Shown piece by piece: positions 17,282 to 24,545 of a DNA stretch of 64,000 nucleotides (position 1 is the stretch's first letter; every line of letters starts with the position of its first letter). The position numbers and the translations under genes were made by a program. The stretch comes from HLUCCA09 sp038745585 (lineage in GTDB: Bacteria > Pseudomonadota > Alphaproteobacteria > Rhodobacterales > Rhodobacteraceae), in the NCBI GenBank assembly GCA_038745585.1, contig JBCDLH010000001.1, forward strand, positions 496,001 through 560,000. Reading direction: 5' to 3'. The notes under the pieces are model-generated. The model ran no database searches and had not been told where the DNA came from. It was given only the letters and a program-made list of their open reading frames with translations.

Positions 17282-19075
17282 CTATTCGCCGAGTGCGATG
17301 CCCTCGCGCCGCGGATCGGCCCCGCCTTGGAGCGTGTCGCCGACGACGATGGCATGGAGGCCCGAGGTCAGCCCGCGGGCGTTCACCTCATAGCCGAGCT
17401 CTGTGAGCGCTTCGGTGAGGTCTTCGGCCGAGGTGCCTTCTTCGACGTCGTAGGTCCCGAACCGGTTGACGAGATGCGGCATGGAAATCGCCTCCTGTAT
17501 ATCCATATTCCAGTCCGTATGGGCGATGATCGTCTTGGCGACATAGCCGATGATGCGCGACCCGCCGGGCGAGCCGATCACAAGGGTCGGCGCGCCATCC
17601 TGGAGCACGATCGTCGGCGACATCGAGGAGCGGGGACGCTTGCCGGGCTCCAGCCGGTTGGCAATGGGCCGCCCCTCGTCATGGGTGCTAAACGAAAAGT
17701 CCGTCAGCTCGTTGTTGAGAAGAAAGCCGCGCACCATCAGCCGCGAGCCAAAGCCGTTTTCGATGGTCGTCGTCATCGACAGCGCGTTGCCGTCCGCGTC
17801 GACAATGGAAATGTGCGAGGTCGAGGGCAGTTCGAGGCTTTGATCTGGCGCCCAGAGCGTTGCATGGTCCCATTCGGGGCTGCCGGGGGAGACGTCGGGC
17901 AGCGCAGCCTCGCCGTCAAGCAGAGCCGCCCGGTCGGTGAGGTAGGCTGGATCGACAAGCCCCTCGGTCGGCATCGGCACAAAATCGCTGTCGGCCATGT
18001 AAAGCCCGCGATCGGCAAATGCGAGGCGCGAGGCATCGCCGATCAGGCGCCAGGCCTCGGCACTCTCCGGCCCGAGCGCGGCGAGATCGTAATTGTCGAG
18101 CATGCCGAGGATCTGGCCCACGGTCAGCGCGCCCGAGGAGGGCGGTCCCATGCCGCAAACAGCGCGGTCGCGGTAGGTGGCGCAGACGGCAGGACGCTCT
18201 TTGACCTCGTAGAGTGCCAGATCCGTCGTCGAGAGCAGGCCCGGATTGCCCGGCGCGGTGCGCACAGTGGCGACGATGTCGTCGGCAATCGGGCCATTGT
18301 AAAAGGCATCCGCCCCGCGCGCAGCGATGGCGCGCAGCGTGTCGGCGTAGGCCGGGTTCACGAGCGTGTCGCCCGCCTCCAAAGCTGCGCCGCCGGGAAA
18401 GAAGTAGGCTTCGGTCGTACGAAAGCGGCGCAGACGCTCTTCCCCGCCCTGGACCATCGCTGCGAGCCGCGGCGAGACGGAAAAGCCGCGATCGGCGAGC
18501 TCGATCGCCTCGGAAAAGAGCGAGGCCCAATCCGCCTCGCCCCAAAGATCATGGGCGGCTTCCATGAGGGCGGGCGTGCCCGGCGTGCCGACGGAGCGGC
18601 CGCCGATGACAGCGTCCCAAAAGCCCAAGGTCTCGCCTGCGGCGTCTTGAAAGAGGGTCGGCGTGGCTTCGAGCGGCGCGGTCTCGCGTCCGTCGAGTGT
18701 GGTGACCTCGCCCGTTGCGGCATCGTAGTAGACAAGAAAGGCGCCGCCCCCGAGCCCCGAGCTTTGCGGCTCGACCAGGCCGAGCACGGCCTGAACGGCC
18801 ACCATGGCATCGGCCGCGCTTCCGCCCTCGCGGAGGACGCGCGCCCCGGCCTCGACGGCGAGCGGGTTGGCGGCGGCGACCATCCACTTCTCAGCCTCGA
18901 CCGGCGCGCCGGCCTCCTTGGCCGCAAGCGCGGCGGCCGCGGCATCGGAGAGGGCGCCGAACGCGCTCGTCGCTCCGGTCTCAAGTTCGGGGTCGACGGC
19001 ATCGGCGGCCTGCTGTGCGCTGAGCGGTAGAGCAGTGACGAGCGCAAGGAGCGCGCTTGCAGTTTTGCGTACCAT
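17282..19075 (-). CDS. ggt: Gamma-glutamyltransferase (glutathione hydrolase)
   Basis: 597-residue periplasmic Ntn-hydrolase that removes or transfers the gamma-glutamyl group of glutathione and related peptides. A signal peptide (MVRKTASALLALVTALPLSA, cleavage near residue 20) is followed by the large subunit region (ANPLAVEAGARVLREGGSAADA). The autoprocessing site is T419 in STSHISIVDADGN, which becomes the catalytic Thr of the small subunit; SSMSPTIV and GSPGGSRII in the C-terminal part fit the substrate and oxyanion loops. Length agrees with the E. coli enzyme (about 580). ATG 19075 has GGGGAGA upstream. Probably monocistronic; roles in glutathione salvage and amino-acid supply. Confidence 0.96.
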   Translation of the reverse strand: MVRKTASALLALVTALPLSAQQAADAVDPELETGATSAFGALSDAAAAALAAKEAGAPVEAEKWMVAAANPLAVEAGARVLREGGSAADAMVAVQAVLGLVEPQSSGLGGGAFLVYYDAATGEVTTLDGRETAPLEATPTLFQDAAGETLGFWDAVIGGRSVGTPGTPALMEAAHDLWGEADWASLFSEAIELADRGFSVSPRLAAMVQGGEERLRRFRTTEAYFFPGGAALEAGDTLVNPAYADTLRAIAARGADAFYNGPIADDIVATVRTAPGNPGLLSTTDLALYEVKERPAVCATYRDRAVCGMGPPSSGALTVGQILGMLDNYDLAALGPESAEAWRLIGDASRLAFADRGLYMADSDFVPMPTEGLVDPAYLTDRAALLDGEAALPDVSPGSPEWDHATLWAPDQSLELPSTSHISIVDADGNALSMTTTIENGFGSRLMVRGFLLNNELTDFSFSTHDEGRPIANRLEPGKRPRSSMSPTIVLQDGAPTLVIGSPGGSRIIGYVAKTIIAHTDWNMDIQEAISMPHLVNRFGTYDVEEGTSAEDLTEALTELGYEVNARGLTSGLHAIVVGDTLQGGADPRREGIALGE

Positions 19076-19496
19076 GATGATCTCCCCAGGGGTTGCGCCG
19101 CTTTCGGGCTATGCCCGCGATGGTGACACATCCCAAGCGACTGCGCGAGGTGGAAGCGGCAGAGGGGGCCGTCTGCCCCCGCGCCTACGGCGCTCCCCCG
19201 AGAGTATTTCGGCCAAGATGAGGGAGGGGGCGGGGGCGCCCAGGCGGTGTTTGGGCGTTTTCGCGTGGGATGCGCGCCGGAAAACCCGGGCGGATGACGC
19301 GGAGGCCGCCGGCGGTCCCCGAAGGACCTGCTTCGAAGGACCAAGGAGCGTCTGGTCTGTCGGAGGAGACTGCGCTCGCGTTGCGGTGCCGGGCATCGGT
19401 CACGGTCGGGTTTGCCCTGGTGCGCTGCCCCGCGCCGGTTGGACTCCGCGCGGCGCCTGCGGTATGCCGCCAGGGATGCAACGCCGAGGGGCTGGC
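19076..19496. other. 421 bp intergenic region between divergent ggt and the lipoprotein gene
   Basis: Contains the second copy of the double-hairpin repeat (separate entry). Beyond it lies a short inverted repeat GGTCC-ccgaa-GGACC (19314-19328) and two copies of GAAGGACC (19321 and 19335). No gene or convincing promoter was recognised; the promoters of both divergent genes must lie here. Confidence 0.5.
19164..19230 (+). repeat. Dispersed intergenic repeat, double-hairpin subtype, copy 2
   Basis: Same architecture as at 12992-13050: hairpin GGGGGC-cgtct-GCCCCC (19164-19180; loop differs), hairpin GCGCC-tac-GGCGC (19181-19193), then TCCCCCGAGAGTATTTCGG and CCAAGATGAGG. The stems are conserved as pairs although the loops and some bases changed, which suggests the structure matters. 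Confidence 0.78.
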
Positions 19497-20111
19497 ATGG
19501 CGCGCACATCGTTGACGTTTTGGGGGAGCCTTGGGGCGGCGGCGCTGCTCGCAGCCTGCAACCCCGCGCCGCCCTTCGAGGAGGTGAGCGACCCGTTTGC
19601 GCCGTTGCCCCAGGCCCAGCCCGTCACAACCGGGCCGATTGCGACGCCGGGCGTGATCTCGGATGAGGTCATCGCGCCGGCCACGGGGCCAATCATAGGA
19701 ACTGGGCCGATCGCGGGGTCTGGACCGGTGGCGACGGTTCAGACAGCACCGCTAAATGCGACCGGCACGGCGCCGGCGGAGACGCCGACCGCAGAAATCG
19801 GGGCCGGGACTGGGACCGGCATCGGCACCGGTATCGGGATCGGGGCCGAGACGGACGATCCGAGCACGCCGGGCGACACCGTCCTCGCCGATGGGCCGGG
19901 CGGCCTTCTGGAAAGGCTGCCGAATACATGCCAGCTCGAAAATTACCAACAATATCAGGATACCGACGGCCTTGTCGCTGTGGGCCTGGTGACAGACAGG
20001 CCCGCGCGGCTCGTGGCGCCGGGGGACATCGTGAGCCAAGTTTACGATCCCCAGCGGGTGAACTTCTATACCAATACCGAGGGGCGCGTCGTCCGGATCA
20101 GCTGCGGATAG
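19497..20111 (+). CDS. Lipoprotein with C-terminal peptidase inhibitor I78-like domain
   Basis: 204-residue predicted lipoprotein. The N-terminus ends in the lipobox LLAAC (Cys about residue 21). The middle, about residues 40-130, is low complexity, built from Thr-Gly-Pro-Ile and Gly-Ile repeats (TGTGIGTGIGIG). The last about 60 residues read like an I78 inhibitor domain: NTCQLENYQQY, RPARLVAPGDIVSQVYDPQRVNFY and the final VVRISCG, which match the family pattern of a loop around R-x-x-x-PGD followed by DxxRxN and a terminal Cys-Gly. I78 proteins inhibit serine proteases of elastase/subtilisin type. ATG 19497 is the start that places the lipobox correctly. The last 14 bp overlap the end of the convergent ThDP-enzyme gene. 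Confidence 0.78.
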   Translation: MARTSLTFWGSLGAAALLAACNPAPPFEEVSDPFAPLPQAQPVTTGPIATPGVISDEVIAPATGPIIGTGPIAGSGPVATVQTAPLNATGTAPAETPTAEIGAGTGTGIGTGIGIGAETDDPSTPGDTVLADGPGGLLERLPNTCQLENYQQYQDTDGLVAVGLVTDRPARLVAPGDIVSQVYDPQRVNFYTNTEGRVVRISCG

Positions 20112-21798
20112 GCGCAACTTGCCCAGCGCTCCGAACGGCGTCGAGGGTTTGGCTCGTCGACAGAGCCTGCGGGTCGGTCACGAGTTCGATGAGCGAGACC
20201 CCTCTGGCCCGAAGCGCGCGGGAAATCGCTGGGCCTGCCTCGGCGCTCGTGCGGAGCGTTTCGCCCGTTCCGCCGTAGGCGCGCGCCAGATCGGGGATAT
20301 TCGGGAGGTAAAGGTCGGTGCCCGAGACGCGGCCAGGATAGTGCCGCTCCTGGTGCATGCGGATCGTGCCGTAGCGGCCGTTATTGACGACCAGAACCGT
20401 TAGGTTGACGCCGTACTGCGCGGCCGTCGAAAGCTCGTTGACCGTCATCTGCAGGCAGCCGTCGCCCGCAAGGCAAAGGACAGGACGGTCGGGGTGCCTC
20501 AGGCCAGCGGCAATGGCGGCGGGCAGGCCATAGCCCATCGATCCAGAGGTCGGCGCCAGCTGCGTACCGAAGCGCTTGAAGCGGAAGTAGCGGTGCAGCC
20601 ACGCGGCGTAGTTGCCAGCTCCGTTCGTTACGATGGCGTCTTCGGGGAGTGTATCGGAAAGGGACGCGACAACAGCTTCGAGCTTGAGCGCGCCGGGTGT
20701 TTCCGCCGGGCTCTGCCAGGCCTCATAGAGCGCGCGTGCCGCCGCGCGGCGCGGGGTCGCCGCCATGGCAGGGCCAGCGGCGGCGGTCAGAGCGCGCAAG
20801 ACCTCGGCCGCCGGGGCCACGTAGCCGAGGCCGGGCGTGTAGACGCGCCCGATCTCGCTCGGATCGGGGTGGACATGGATGAGCTGCGGCTGCGGTGTCT
20901 CGGGCGCGAGGAGGGTGTAGCCGCTCGTCGCCGTCTCGCCGAGGCGCGTGCCGAGCGCAAGAACGGCGTCGGCCTCGGACAAGAGACGCCCGAGCGCCGG
21001 GTTCTGCCCCACGCCAAGGTCGCCGCAATAGCCGGGATCGCGGTTGTCTAAATAGTCCTGCCTGCGGAACGGCACGGCCACGGGGACATCGAGCGCGGCC
21101 GAGAGCTGCGCAAGATCATCGGCGGCGGCCTGAGACCAGCCCGACCCTCCGGCAACGATTAGGGGGCGCGCGGCTCGTCGCAAGCGGGAGAGAGCCTGCG
21201 CCGCGAAGGCGCGATGATCGGGCAGGGGGGACGGCGCTGCGGGGCCAAGATCGGCGACGCGGGCCCGGGCCGAGAGCATGTCTTCGGGGAGCGACAGGAC
21301 AACCGGGCCCGGCCGGCCAGACGTTGCGACCCGAAAGGCGCGGGCGATGAACTCGGGCAGGCGCGCCGTGTCACCGATCTCGGCGGACCATTTGACGAGC
21401 GGCGCGAAGAAGGCCGGAAAGTCGACCTCCTGAAACGCGCCGCGCCCGGCAAACCCGCGCGGGATCTGCCCGACGAAGGCCACAAGCGGCGTGCCGTCGT
21501 GCATCGCGACATGAAGGCCCGCGGCGGCATTGGTCGCCCCCGGCCCGCGCGTGACGAACAGGACACCGGGCCGGCCGGTCAGCTTGCCATCGGCCTCGGC
21601 CATCATCGCAGCCCCGCCTTCCTGGCGGGCCACCACCGTTTCGATCCCGCTTTCGTAAAGGCCGTCGAGGGCGGCGAGAAAGCTCTCACCAGGCACGCAA
21701 AAGACGCGATCAACGCCGTGCAGCTTGAGCTGGTCGACGAGGATCTGCCCGCCATGGCGATCCATAAGCGCGTCCCCGCTCACGTGTCCTTGCAGCAT
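20098..21798 (-). CDS. Thiamine diphosphate-dependent enzyme (acetolactate synthase-like)
   Basis: 566-residue ThDP enzyme of the acetohydroxyacid synthase/benzoylformate decarboxylase fold. The N-terminal domain has VDRVFCVPGESFLAALDG and the conserved Glu in VVARQEGGAAMMAE; the central domain is of the Rossmann type; the C-terminal domain has the ThDP/Mg motif GDGCLQMTVNELSTA...NN. It lacks the companion small subunit and is distant from ilvD at 31 kb, so biosynthetic AHAS is not implied; the substrate is unknown. Start ATG 21798 with GAGGAG upstream (GTG 21801 in phase is also possible; MDRHGGQILVDQL further in would match many homologues). Convergent with the lipoprotein gene, ends overlapping by 14 bp. 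Confidence 0.88.
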   Translation of the reverse strand: MLQGHVSGDALMDRHGGQILVDQLKLHGVDRVFCVPGESFLAALDGLYESGIETVVARQEGGAAMMAEADGKLTGRPGVLFVTRGPGATNAAAGLHVAMHDGTPLVAFVGQIPRGFAGRGAFQEVDFPAFFAPLVKWSAEIGDTARLPEFIARAFRVATSGRPGPVVLSLPEDMLSARARVADLGPAAPSPLPDHRAFAAQALSRLRRAARPLIVAGGSGWSQAAADDLAQLSAALDVPVAVPFRRQDYLDNRDPGYCGDLGVGQNPALGRLLSEADAVLALGTRLGETATSGYTLLAPETPQPQLIHVHPDPSEIGRVYTPGLGYVAPAAEVLRALTAAAGPAMAATPRRAAARALYEAWQSPAETPGALKLEAVVASLSDTLPEDAIVTNGAGNYAAWLHRYFRFKRFGTQLAPTSGSMGYGLPAAIAAGLRHPDRPVLCLAGDGCLQMTVNELSTAAQYGVNLTVLVVNNGRYGTIRMHQERHYPGRVSGTDLYLPNIPDLARAYGGTGETLRTSAEAGPAISRALRARGVSLIELVTDPQALSTSQTLDAVRSAGQVAPIRS

Positions 21799-21923
21799 CA
21801 CGGCCTCCTCGTTGCCGGCGCAGCATGGGCGAGGGGGGGAGCGGCTTCAAGGGCGGGCAATGCAAACCGGCTGGCACTGGGCCGGGAGGCGACTATGGTG
21901 CGGCGAGCAGCTACGGAGAAACC

Positions 21924-22475
21924 ATGACTTTGAAGCTTTTGGGCCTGTGCGGGTCCCTACGCGCCGCCTCCTTTAACCGCAAGCTTATGCTCGAGGCTGC
22001 GCGCCGCTTTGGCGCGGCGGAGTTCGGCGAAGGCAACCTGCGGCTGCCGCTCTACGATGGAGACCTTGAGGCGAAGTACGGCGTGCCGGCAGACGTGCAA
22101 ACGCTGGCGGATCAAGTGGCCGGCGCGCATGCCGTGCTGGTCGTCACACCGGAATACAACCAATCCCTCTCAGGCGTCCTGAAGAACGCGCTCGACTGGA
22201 TCAGCCGCGTCGAGGGCAGCCCGTGGCGGGACAAGCCGGTCGCCTTGCTCAGCGCGGCGGCCGGGCGTGCCGGAGGGGCGCGGGCGAACTACGCGCTGCG
22301 GCTCTGCATGGCGCCGTTTCGGCCGGTTGTCGTCAATGGGCCCGAAGTCCTGATCGCGAGCCCGTCAAAGGAGTTTGACGAGGCCGGAAACTTGGCGGAT
22401 GGCCGCTACGCGCAAGATCTCGACGCGCTGATGGCCACTTTGCGGGCGCAGGCGGAGCAGCGGCAGGTCGGCTGA
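21924..22475 (+). CDS. NADPH-dependent FMN reductase family protein
   Basis: 183-residue flavodoxin-like reductase. The FMN phosphate loop GSLRAASFNRKL begins at residue 9, and TPEYNQSLSGVLKNALDW is the signature of NADPH-dependent FMN reductases (chromate reductase/quinone reductase type). ATG 21924 has GGAGAA upstream and gives the standard N-terminus LKLLGLCGSLR. It is divergently placed from the ThDP-enzyme gene, separated by about 125 bp. Likely reduces quinones or flavins with NADPH and protects against redox stress. Confidence 0.92.
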   Translation: MTLKLLGLCGSLRAASFNRKLMLEAARRFGAAEFGEGNLRLPLYDGDLEAKYGVPADVQTLADQVAGAHAVLVVTPEYNQSLSGVLKNALDWISRVEGSPWRDKPVALLSAAAGRAGGARANYALRLCMAPFRPVVVNGPEVLIASPSKEFDEAGNLADGRYAQDLDALMATLRAQAEQRQVG

Positions 22476-22588
22476 GCGAACGCACCCGTCGCTGCCCCGC
22501 AGCCCGATCTCGGCGGGCCCTCGCCGGCGCGCTTGCCCTGGGCCCGCGGCAATGCGAGCCTATGCGCAAAGCACGCCAAACGCGTTGC

Positions 22589-22636
22589 GTCGTGAGCCAG
22601 CTAAGTCGTGGGTCAGCTAAGTCGTGGGTCAGCTAA
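22589..22636. repeat. Triple tandem repeat, 16-bp unit
   Basis: Three units in a row: GTCGTGAGCCAGCTAA (22589-22604), GTCGTGGGTCAGCTAA (22605-22620) and the same again (22621-22636). The last two are identical, the first differs at two positions. It ends 42 bp before the start of the secreted unknown protein. Confidence 0.85.
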
Positions 22637-22678
22637 AATGCGCGCCCGACCGGCGGCATTGAGGGGAGGGCAGACCAG

Positions 22679-23377
22679 ATGCCCCTAAGACACATTTTGG
22701 CGGTGCTGCTGGTCGCACTTCCGTGCGCCGCTTGGGCGCAGGCGGACAATGGACCGAGCCGACCGAGCTTTCTGCAGGCGATGGGGCTTCTGGACGTCCA
22801 AAACGTCGACATAGCTCGCGACGGGGCGCCGTTTGCGAGCCTGTCTCTGCCGCAAGGCGAGGGTGTACGCGCGGTCGCGCGGGACCTCGGCGATGCGGCG
22901 GGCGAGGTCATCGCCGCCTGGGACTTCGTGACAGAAGACGGACGCTTCATTGAGTCGATCACCCTGACCACGGCGATGCTCGAACGGGGAGAGCCGGAAA
23001 CGCGCCGCTTTGCGCTCGCCAACATGCTCGTGTTGCGGAGCTTTCCGCAGTTGCTGAACCAGTTCCCGGAGGCGCGGCTCCTCGCCTTCGGGCCGATGCC
23101 AAACGTGAACGAGCTCGACATGGTCCAGATGATCGGCACGTTCGAGACGCCGGAGGATCGGCGCGCGATCGTCTTTCGCCATATCGGCGTGCTGCGTTCC
23201 GACAGCGACGAAGTCTTGATCGCGATCGTCAACGTGGACACGACGCGGTTGCCGATCCGGGCGACCGAAGACCTGAACGACACGTTTGCCGGGGTGGCGC
23301 TCAACACGCTCAAGCTGGCCGACGCGCCGCCGGATGCTTCAGCCGCCGAGGACGCGCCAGCCGCGCCGGCAGAGTGA
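22679..23377 (+). CDS. Secreted protein of unknown function
   Basis: 232 residues with a clear Sec signal peptide (MPLRHILAVLLVALPCAAWAQA, cleavage about residue 21). I recognise no family. Mature part is globular in composition, with a region of alternating hydrophobic strands (LANMLVLRSFPQLLNQFPE, IVFRHIGVLRSDSDEVLIAI) and an Ala/Pro/Glu-rich C-terminal tail. No metal or catalytic motif stands out. GGGGAGGG lies a few bases before the ATG. Downstream it converges on dapA; upstream it is preceded by the 16-bp tandem repeat. Confidence 0.75.
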   Translation: MPLRHILAVLLVALPCAAWAQADNGPSRPSFLQAMGLLDVQNVDIARDGAPFASLSLPQGEGVRAVARDLGDAAGEVIAAWDFVTEDGRFIESITLTTAMLERGEPETRRFALANMLVLRSFPQLLNQFPEARLLAFGPMPNVNELDMVQMIGTFETPEDRRAIVFRHIGVLRSDSDEVLIAIVNVDTTRLPIRATEDLNDTFAGVALNTLKLADAPPDASAAEDAPAAPAE

Positions 23378-23495
23378 TGTCGCTTAGTTTGCGCTAGGGA
23401 AACTTGGGTCAGGGAAACGATTGGCTCCGGGAGCGGGCATCGTTCGCAACACGGCGTCACTGCCGGTTCGGCAGGGTCACGTTCTACACACTTGG

Positions 23496-24377
23496 TTAAT
23501 TCAATAACCCGGCATGGCGCATGGCGTCTTCGATCCGGTGTTTGACCGGATCGGAGAGGCCCACAAGCGGCAGCCGCACCTCCGGGGCGCAGCGGCCAAG
23601 GAGCGACAGCCCATACTTCGCGCCCGCAAGCCCGGGCTCCAGAAAGATCGCTTCGTGGAGCGGCATCAGCCGATCTTGCAGGTCGAGCGCTGCGGCATAG
23701 TCGCCAGCAAGCGTCGCCCGCTGGAATGCCGCGCAGAGCGCGGGCGCGACATTGGCGGTGACGGAGATGCAGCCGCGTCCGCCATGGGCGTTGAAGCCGA
23801 GCGCCGTTGCGTCTTCGCCCGAGAGCTGTAGAAAGTCTGGGCCGCACGCCATGCGTTGTTGCGAGACGCGGGCGATGTCCCCCGTTGCGTCCTTGACGCC
23901 GACGATGCGGGGCAGCTTGGCGAGCTCGGCCATGGTCTCGACGTGCATGTCGACGACGGATCTGCTTGGAATGTTGTAGATAATGATCGGCAACGCCGAG
24001 GCATCGTGCAGCGCTTTGAAATGCGCGATCAGCCCGGCTTGGGTCGGGCGGTTGTAGTACGGTGTAACGACAAGAAGCGCGTCCGCCCCCACCGTGTTGG
24101 CATGCGCGGCAAAGCGGATCGCCTCGGTCGTGTTGTTCGAGCCGGCGCCTGCGATGACGGGCACGCGCCCAGCGGCACGGGCGACGACGCGCGCGATCAC
24201 CTCCTCATGCTCGGCGTGGCCCAGGGTGGGGCTCTCGCCTGTCGTGCCCACAGGAACCAGGCCGGACGACCCCTCGTCGATCTGCCAGTCGACGAGGGCG
24301 TCAAGGGCCTCAAAATCCACGGCGTCGCCTTTGAACGGGGTGACCAATGCGGGCATCGAGCCCTCAAACGTCGCCAT
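23496..24377 (-). CDS. dapA: 4-hydroxy-tetrahydrodipicolinate synthase DapA
   Basis: 293-residue class I aldolase that joins pyruvate and aspartate semialdehyde in the first committed step of DAP/lysine synthesis. All key residues are present: GTTGE (T45-T46), TPYYNRPTQ with the second-shell Tyr, YNIPSRS (Y134) and the Schiff-base Lys K162 in IVGVKDATGD. ATG 24377 gives the standard MATFEGSMPALVTPF N-terminus; the frame open upstream is not homologous. Divergent from the Slt transglycosylase gene, sharing a 168 bp control region that contains a 16-nt direct repeat. Its pathway partner dapE lies at 61925-63070. Confidence 0.96.
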   Translation of the reverse strand: MATFEGSMPALVTPFKGDAVDFEALDALVDWQIDEGSSGLVPVGTTGESPTLGHAEHEEVIARVVARAAGRVPVIAGAGSNNTTEAIRFAAHANTVGADALLVVTPYYNRPTQAGLIAHFKALHDASALPIIIYNIPSRSVVDMHVETMAELAKLPRIVGVKDATGDIARVSQQRMACGPDFLQLSGEDATALGFNAHGGRGCISVTANVAPALCAAFQRATLAGDYAAALDLQDRLMPLHEAIFLEPGLAGAKYGLSLLGRCAPEVRLPLVGLSDPVKHRIEDAMRHAGLLN

Positions 24378-24449
24378 ATCGCCTGTCCTCCCCCTCGGGC
24401 CATCTGCGCTTGCGCCCGCGTCCCTAGCGCCGTCCGCAGGGCTTGCCAA

Positions 24450-24502
24450 GTTTGTGAATTGCGCCGTTTGTGAGTTGCGGGAGGCGGTATCTGCGCTAGG
24501 CT
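24450..24502 (+). promoter_or_regulatory. Candidate direct-repeat site and promoter in the dapA/slt divergent region
   Basis: GTTTGTGAATTGCG (24450-24463) recurs as GTTTGTGAGTTGCG (24466-24479), 16 nt apart. Overlapping it, TTGCGG (24475-24480) and TAGGCT (24497-24502) stand 16 nt apart, a plausible sigma-70-type pair for the slt gene that starts at 24546. The repeat could be an operator or an UP-like element. No experimental support. Confidence 0.3.
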
Positions 24503-24545
24503 CCCGCGCGCCCGACGCTGCTCTTGCCAAAAGGTCTGCGCAACC

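Noticed and set aside
16649..19030. A very long open frame on the plus strand antisense to the gamma-glutamyltransferase and neighbours
   Set aside because: It lies opposite a clearly conserved enzyme and its peptide is rich in Arg, Gly and His with no family pattern; long antisense frames are expected at this GC content.
23460..23474. CTGCCG-gtt-CGGCAG hairpin between the secreted protein gene and dapA
   Set aside because: Six-bp stem without T-run on either strand; too weak to call a terminator.
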